Shown here one piece after another: positions 6,552-9,475 of a stretch of DNA of 9,475 nucleotides (within the stretch, counting starts at the first letter, position 1; every line of letters starts with the position of its first letter). A program made the position numbers and the translations under genes. The notes below the pieces were generated by a model. The model was not told the origin of the DNA. It saw only the letters and a list, made by a program, of their open reading frames with translations, and ran no database searches. Origin of the DNA: JANNPJ01 sp031400005 (GTDB lineage: Bacteria; Actinomycetota; Actinomycetes; Actinomycetales; Kineosporiaceae); NCBI GenBank assembly GCA_031400005.1, contig JANNPJ010000317.1, positions 1-9,475 of the forward strand, read 5' to 3'.

Positions 6552-7250
6552 CTAGCTGTCGTACTCGTCGGCCGGAGCCTGGACCGGCTTGACCTGGCTG
6601 ACCTGGATGAAGGGGATGGCCCGGCCGTTGACGTCGTCCTTCATCTGCTTGCTGGAGTAGGTGCCGATGACGTCGACCCAGGTGTCCCGGACCAGATCGG
6701 CGGGCAGCGTTCCGGACAGCGCAACCTTGATCGGTTGGGCATCGGCGGCGCAGCAGTTCAGCGTCATCCGGGTGAGGTACACGCCGCGCTTACCGGTACT
6801 GATGAAACCGGTGATCTTGATCTGCCGGTTGCCGAGAGACCGTCCGTGGTCGTAAACCGCCCGCTCGGCGTAATCCAAGACGGTCAGCTGCAGCGGTTCC
6901 TGGGCGGGCAGGGTGTCGAAGCCCAGGGGCCGCTGGAGCGCGGTCCCGGTGCGATCGGCGGCGTACGAGCCCAACGCCGGCGGGACGACGACGATCAGGG
7001 CGAACAACGGCAGCAGCCACAGCCAGGTGATCCGCGGCTCCCGGTGAGCGTGCTCTCGGGCGGCGCGGGCTCCCGGTCGCAGCTCGTACCAGAGCGTGGC
7101 GAGGGCCGCGATGATCAGGGCGACACCGGCCGCGAGCAGGAACGGGCGGAACCCAGCCCGGACATACCGCAGGTAGACATCCGTCAGACCGGCATGCAGC
7201 ACCGCCCCGCCGAAGACGAACAAGACGATCCCCTGCGCCTCCCGGTTCAC
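6552..7250 (-). CDS. TIGR03943 family (YcgQ-like, UPF0703) membrane protein
   Basis: A 232-residue membrane-anchored protein of the TIGR03943 family, the usual partner of the UPF0718/DUF318 permease encoded immediately upstream. Two N-terminal hydrophobic helices (about 7-24 and 36-54) are followed by a basic His-containing loop (58-73, EHAHREP), a third helix (75-94) and a soluble C-terminal domain rich in beta strands. That domain contains KITGFISTG (145-153), the family's Cys-Cys pair in LNCCAADAQP (164-173; C166, C167) and WVDVIGTY (191-198). The paired cysteines could bind metal or react with thiols, but I know of no settled function. Start is GTG at 7250, overlapping the permease stop as GTGA, so the two are translated together. 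A role in metal or oxyanion transport is only a guess from the partner family. Confidence 0.88.
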   Translation of the reverse strand: MNREAQGIVLFVFGGAVLHAGLTDVYLRYVRAGFRPFLLAAGVALIIAALATLWYELRPGARAAREHAHREPRITWLWLLPLFALIVVVPPALGSYAADRTGTALQRPLGFDTLPAQEPLQLTVLDYAERAVYDHGRSLGNRQIKITGFISTGKRGVYLTRMTLNCCAADAQPIKVALSGTLPADLVRDTWVDVIGTYSSKQMKDDVNGRAIPFIQVSQVKPVQAPADEYDS

Positions 7251-8254
7251 AGCAGCACCGCCCCGACCAGGGCCGACATCAGGACTGCGACGACAAAGGT
7301 GGTGGGGCCGAACCGGAGCGCGAACCCGCGCCCGAACGTACCCGCCTGCATGGCGAACAGCTTCAAGTCGATCATCGGTCCGACCACCAGGAAGGCCAGC
7401 CGGGCGGTGAGTGAGAACTGGGTCAGGGACGCCGCCACGAACGCGTCCGCCTCAGAACAGATCGACAACAGCACCGCGAGCACGGCCAGCGCAAGGATGG
7501 ACACCACCGGTATGTCGGCCACCGTCTGCAACCAGGCAGCCGGAACCACGGCCTTGAGCGTGGCCGCCGCCATCGCCCCGACCACGAGGAAACTCCCGGC
7601 GTGCATCAGATCGTGACGCACCGAACCCCAGAACGCCGCTCCCCTGGTCTCACCCTCGAACGACGGACGGTCCGGCGGCCGCAACCATTCGGTCCGGCCC
7701 AACCGCAGCCACAGCCACCCCATCAGGCAGGCCACCAGCAAGCTCGCCCCGAATCTGGCGAACACCATCTCCGGATTCCGGGGAAACGCGACAGCGGTCG
7801 CCGTCAACACGATCGGGTTGATCGCCGGGGCGGAGAGCAGAAACGCCAGCGCCGCCGCCGGAGTGACTCCACGGCGCACGAGTGCCCCAGCCACCGGCAC
7901 CGAGGCGCATTCACAGCCGGGCAGGACGACGCCGGCCGCCCCGGCTACCGCTACCGCGGCCGCGGGGTTCTTCGGCAGGGCGCGGGCGAAGAACGTGGCT
8001 GGGACGAACACCACGATGGCCGCCGACAGCGCCACCCCCAGGACGAGGAACGGCAAAGCCTGGGCGACGATCGCGATGAAGACCGTCATCCAGTTCTGCA
8101 GAGCGGGCCCTGACACCATCCGGTTGATCGGGCCCTGAAGCGCGACAACCAGGAGAAGCAGGACGATCAAGACTTCGACCGAACCGCCTTGCCATCCCCG
8201 CCGACCCTCCGGATCCTTCGACTCAACCGTGGGTTGAGCTGCTCCAGTGGTCAC
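7247..8254 (-). CDS. UPF0718/DUF318 (ArsP_1, YcgR/YraQ-like) permease
   Basis: A 335-residue polytopic membrane protein with about eight or nine hydrophobic helices (28-46, 55-85, 97-112, 133-158, 165-183, 220-240, 249-266, 283-300, 317-335). It carries the family's duplicated signature: GCECASVP (113-120, C114/C116) with SAPAINP (141-147) in the first half, and CSEADAF (266-272) with GPMIDLK (292-298) in the second. Relatives include ArsP-type permeases for organoarsenicals and B. subtilis YcgR; the substrate of this branch is unknown. GTG at 8254 is the start, supported by GGAGGTG 7 nt upstream on the minus strand. It is first in a two-gene operon with the TIGR03943 partner, transcribed from the divergent gap at 8255-8494. 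I see no AT-rich Zur-type box in front of it. Confidence 0.92.
   Translation of the reverse strand: MTTGAAQPTVESKDPEGRRGWQGGSVEVLIVLLLLVVALQGPINRMVSGPALQNWMTVFIAIVAQALPFLVLGVALSAAIVVFVPATFFARALPKNPAAAVAVAGAAGVVLPGCECASVPVAGALVRRGVTPAAALAFLLSAPAINPIVLTATAVAFPRNPEMVFARFGASLLVACLMGWLWLRLGRTEWLRPPDRPSFEGETRGAAFWGSVRHDLMHAGSFLVVGAMAAATLKAVVPAAWLQTVADIPVVSILALAVLAVLLSICSEADAFVAASLTQFSLTARLAFLVVGPMIDLKLFAMQAGTFGRGFALRFGPTTFVVAVLMSALVGAVLL
8222..8238. repeat. perfect 7-bp inverted repeat inside the start of the UPF0718 permease gene
   Basis: CTCAACC (8222-8228), spacer GTG, GGTTGAG (8232-8238) is a perfect 17-bp hyphenated palindrome. It falls in codons 6-11 of the permease. The position just downstream of the start suits an operator or an mRNA hairpin that could affect translation; chance cannot be excluded. 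Confidence 0.4.
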
Positions 8255-8261
8255 GGTTCGT

Positions 8262-8268
8262 CACCTCC
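8262..8268 (-). promoter_or_regulatory. ribosome binding site of the UPF0718 permease
   Basis: The minus strand reads GGAGGTG here, 7 nt before the GTG start at 8254. It confirms the GTG start and overlaps the spacer of a weaker inverted repeat (TTCGTC 8257-8262, GACGAA 8276-8281). Confidence 0.75.
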
Positions 8269-8371
8269 GGTCCCGGACGAATGCGCCTCCTTGCCCACGT
8301 AGCGTAGCCGGGCAACGAACCGCAGCCCGAACCATCAACCTCGTCCGGCCGCCGGAACACCTAGCAGACGT

Positions 8372-8403
8372 TCCCTGATCGCGAAGAGCTCCGCTATCAG
8401 GGA
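8372..8403. repeat. 8-bp inverted repeat TCCCTGAT / ATCAGGGA
   Basis: TCCCTGAT (8372-8379) is followed after 16 nt by its exact reverse complement ATCAGGGA (8396-8403). The arms are about two helical turns apart centre to centre (24 bp), as in many dimeric operators. A third copy of TCCCTGAT lies at 8452-8459. It could serve either divergent promoter or form an RNA hairpin. Confidence 0.45.
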
Positions 8404-8441
8404 TCACCCTGAACGGGACCTGAGGGTCGGCTGGGGTGGGG

Positions 8442-8459
8442 ATCAGTCCCATCCCTGAT
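8442..8459. repeat. second CTGAT-type inverted repeat close to the ABC start
   Basis: ATCAG (8442-8446) and CTGAT (8455-8459) are inverted with 8 nt between them. The right arm is part of another TCCCTGAT copy (8452-8459). It ends 35 nt before the ATPase ATG, a place typical for an operator overlapping a promoter. Confidence 0.35.
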
Positions 8460-8494
8460 GTGCCTGTACCTGCCTGACTGCGACTGTTTTACCC

Positions 8495-9397
8495 ATGATC
8501 ACGGTGACAGCACTGAGCAAGAGATACGGCCCATTCAAGGCCGTCGACGACATCTCCTTCACCGCCGAGGCCGGCCGGGTCACCGGCTTCCTTGGCCCCA
8601 ACGGTGCCGGCAAGTCCACCTCCATGCGGATCATGGTGGGGTTGACGTCGCCCACGTCGGGCAGCACCACAATCCTCGGGCGGCAGTACGCTGACCTGCC
8701 GAATCCCGGGCGCGAGGTCGGGGTTCTGCTGGACGCCTCCGCCCAGCATGCCGGGCGCACCGGTCGCGAGATCCTGACCATTGCGCAGCGGACGATGGGG
8801 CTGCCTGCCTCACGGGTCGATGACATGTTGGAGCGGGTCAGCCTGACTCCGACGGAGGCCACCCGGCGGGTCCGCAACTACTCGCTCGGCATGCGGCAGC
8901 GGCTCGGGATCGCGACGGCGCTGATGGGCGACCCCGAGGTCCTCATCCTCGATGAGCCGGCGAATGGCCTCGACCCGGCGGGCATCCGATGGATGCGCGA
9001 CTTGCTGCGCGACTATGCCAACCGGGGCGGGACCGTCCTGCTGTCCTCACACCTGCTCCACGAGATCGAGGTGATCGCCGACGACCTGGTGGTGATCGGC
9101 AACGGTCGGATCGTCTCGCAGGGAACGAAGGCCTCGCTCCTGCAGCGGGCGGGCACGTTCGTTCGGACGTCCTCCGGCCAGGCAGACCTGATCCGGGCGC
9201 TTGCTGCAGCCGGGGTGGAATCCTCCCCCTTCGCGGACGGTGGCCTGCGCACCGTGGCCGACCCCGAACTGGTCGGCAAGATCGCCCTCGCGGCCGGCGT
9301 GGCGCTGGTGGAACTGCGCACGGCCGACGGCGCCGGACTCGAGGAAATGTTCCTGGAGCTCACATCGGATACCCAGCGTGAAGGAGTCATGGCATGA
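8495..9397 (+). CDS. ABC transporter ATP-binding protein (ABC-2 / DrrA-like exporter type)
   Basis: A 300-residue cytoplasmic ATPase. Motifs: Walker A GPNGAGKST (34-42), signature YSLGMRQRLG (129-138), Walker B VLILDEP (149-155), D-loop GLDP (158-161) and switch His in SSH (184-186). The Q-loop region reads VGVLLDASAQHAGRTGREIL (76-95), where Asp (D80) takes the place near the usual Gln. This type is common in actinobacterial ABC-2 exporters and distinct from the E-loop ATPase at 4809. A C-terminal domain (about 205-300) ends LEEMFLELT. The ATG at 8495 fits the family N-terminus ITVTALSKRYG, but lacks a clear ribosome site, so a short or leaderless mRNA is possible. Its stop overlaps the next ATG by 4 nt. 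Substrate unknown; these transporters export drugs, lipids or peptides. Confidence 0.92.
   Translation: MITVTALSKRYGPFKAVDDISFTAEAGRVTGFLGPNGAGKSTSMRIMVGLTSPTSGSTTILGRQYADLPNPGREVGVLLDASAQHAGRTGREILTIAQRTMGLPASRVDDMLERVSLTPTEATRRVRNYSLGMRQRLGIATALMGDPEVLILDEPANGLDPAGIRWMRDLLRDYANRGGTVLLSSHLLHEIEVIADDLVVIGNGRIVSQGTKASLLQRAGTFVRTSSGQADLIRALAAAGVESSPFADGGLRTVADPELVGKIALAAGVALVELRTADGAGLEEMFLELTSDTQREGVMA
9381..9386 (+). promoter_or_regulatory. ribosome binding site for the gene starting at 9394
   Basis: AAGGAG lies 7 nt before the ATG at 9394 and inside the end of the ATPase gene. The spacing is ideal for 9394 and too short for the other ATG at 9389, which is in the ATPase frame anyway. Confidence 0.65.
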
Positions 9398-9475
9398 GCG
9401 AGAAGCGGCGCGACGGCGCCTGGACGGAGGTCGCACGCAACGACGAAGTCGCTTGTGGGCGGCCGGAGGAAGGCG
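9394..9475 (+). CDS. start of downstream gene, probably the ABC permease (cut by window end)
   Basis: An ATG at 9394 overlaps the ATPase stop (ATGA), has a well-placed AAGGAG, and opens a frame of 27 codons to the window edge, beginning MSEKRRDGAWTEVARNDEVA. Position strongly predicts the membrane subunit of the ABC exporter. The visible residues are charged and soluble, consistent with a short cytoplasmic N-terminus before the first helix, but they are too few to assign a family. The last part (CGRPEEG) is not what I would expect of such a permease, so the terminal bases could contain an error. Confidence 0.5.
   Translation, partial: MSEKRRDGAWTEVARNDEVACGRPEEG

Larger units (their letters stand above)
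8255..8494. promoter_or_regulatory. divergent intergenic region with several inverted repeats
   Basis: About 240 nt separate the UPF0718 permease (minus) and the second ABC ATPase (plus). The half nearer the permease holds its ribosome site and a 6-bp repeat, TTGCCC (8291-8296) with GGGCAA (8310-8315). The half nearer the ATPase holds CCTGAT motifs in both orientations. No clear -35/-10 pair and no good ribosome site before the ATG at 8495 could be picked out. No credible small gene is present. Confidence 0.5.

Noticed and set aside
6735..7616. A 293-codon plus-strand frame
   Set aside because: Gln/Arg-rich shadow antisense to the TIGR03943 and UPF0718 genes.
8291..8315. TTGCCC / GGGCAA inverted repeat
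   Set aside because: Six-bp GC-rich arms 13 nt apart are expected by chance at this base composition; mentioned only within the intergenic entry.
8261..8452. A 63-codon minus-strand frame upstream of the UPF0718 permease
   Set aside because: It crosses the inverted repeats and the permease ribosome site, lacks its own ribosome site, and its composition is not protein-like; treated as intergenic.
8255..8494. Zur-type box that might control the UPF0718/TIGR03943 operon
   Set aside because: No AT-rich TGATAATNATTATCA-like palindrome is present; the repeats found have a different sequence.

Overview
The window comes from a high-G+C Gram-positive bacterium (Actinomycetota). It is GC-rich throughout, genes are packed with 1-4 nt start/stop overlaps, GTG starts occur, and the best-recognised genes resemble mycobacterial/rhodococcal families. 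A genus cannot be named. There are no RNA genes, insertion sequences or CRISPR arrays that I can see.

Layout. (A) 1-2862, plus strand: a 5'-truncated gene of unknown function, a short-chain dehydrogenase/reductase (SDR) and a PAPS-type sulfotransferase-like protein, tightly spaced as one operon. The set recalls the Mycobacterium tuberculosis Rv3531c-Rv3530c-Rv3529c neighbourhood, which lies near steroid-degradation genes. The first ~180 bases do not fit this operon: they are about 80% G+C against about 69% in the next 180, and look like coding sequence on the opposite strand, so the left edge may be a rearrangement or assembly junction. (B) 2866-4688, minus strand: a LuxR-type response regulator and its DesK/NarX-like histidine kinase (4-nt overlap), convergent with A. 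(C) 4809-6532, plus strand: an ABC ATPase with an E in place of the Q-loop glutamine (as in bacitracin/lantibiotic self-protection transporters) and an ABC-2-type permease, divergent from B across a 120-nt gap that holds an operator-like inverted repeat. B and C together look like a sense-and-export module for a membrane-active or peptide-like compound. (D) 6552-8254, minus strand: a UPF0718/DUF318 permease and its usual partner, a TIGR03943 (YcgQ-like) membrane protein, overlapping by 4 nt. (E) 8495-9475, plus strand: a second, different ABC ATPase followed by the first 27 codons of a downstream gene, presumably its permease. The 240-nt divergent region between D and E carries repeated CCTGAT-type motifs in inverted orientation.

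Functionally the window is an accessory transport/envelope neighbourhood next to a small lipid/steroid-like metabolism operon. I do not see a clearly new multi-gene system. The most useful leads are the left-edge junction, the candidate operator between B and C with its E-loop transporter, the conserved but uncharacterised A operon, and the unexplained inverted repeats controlling D and E.
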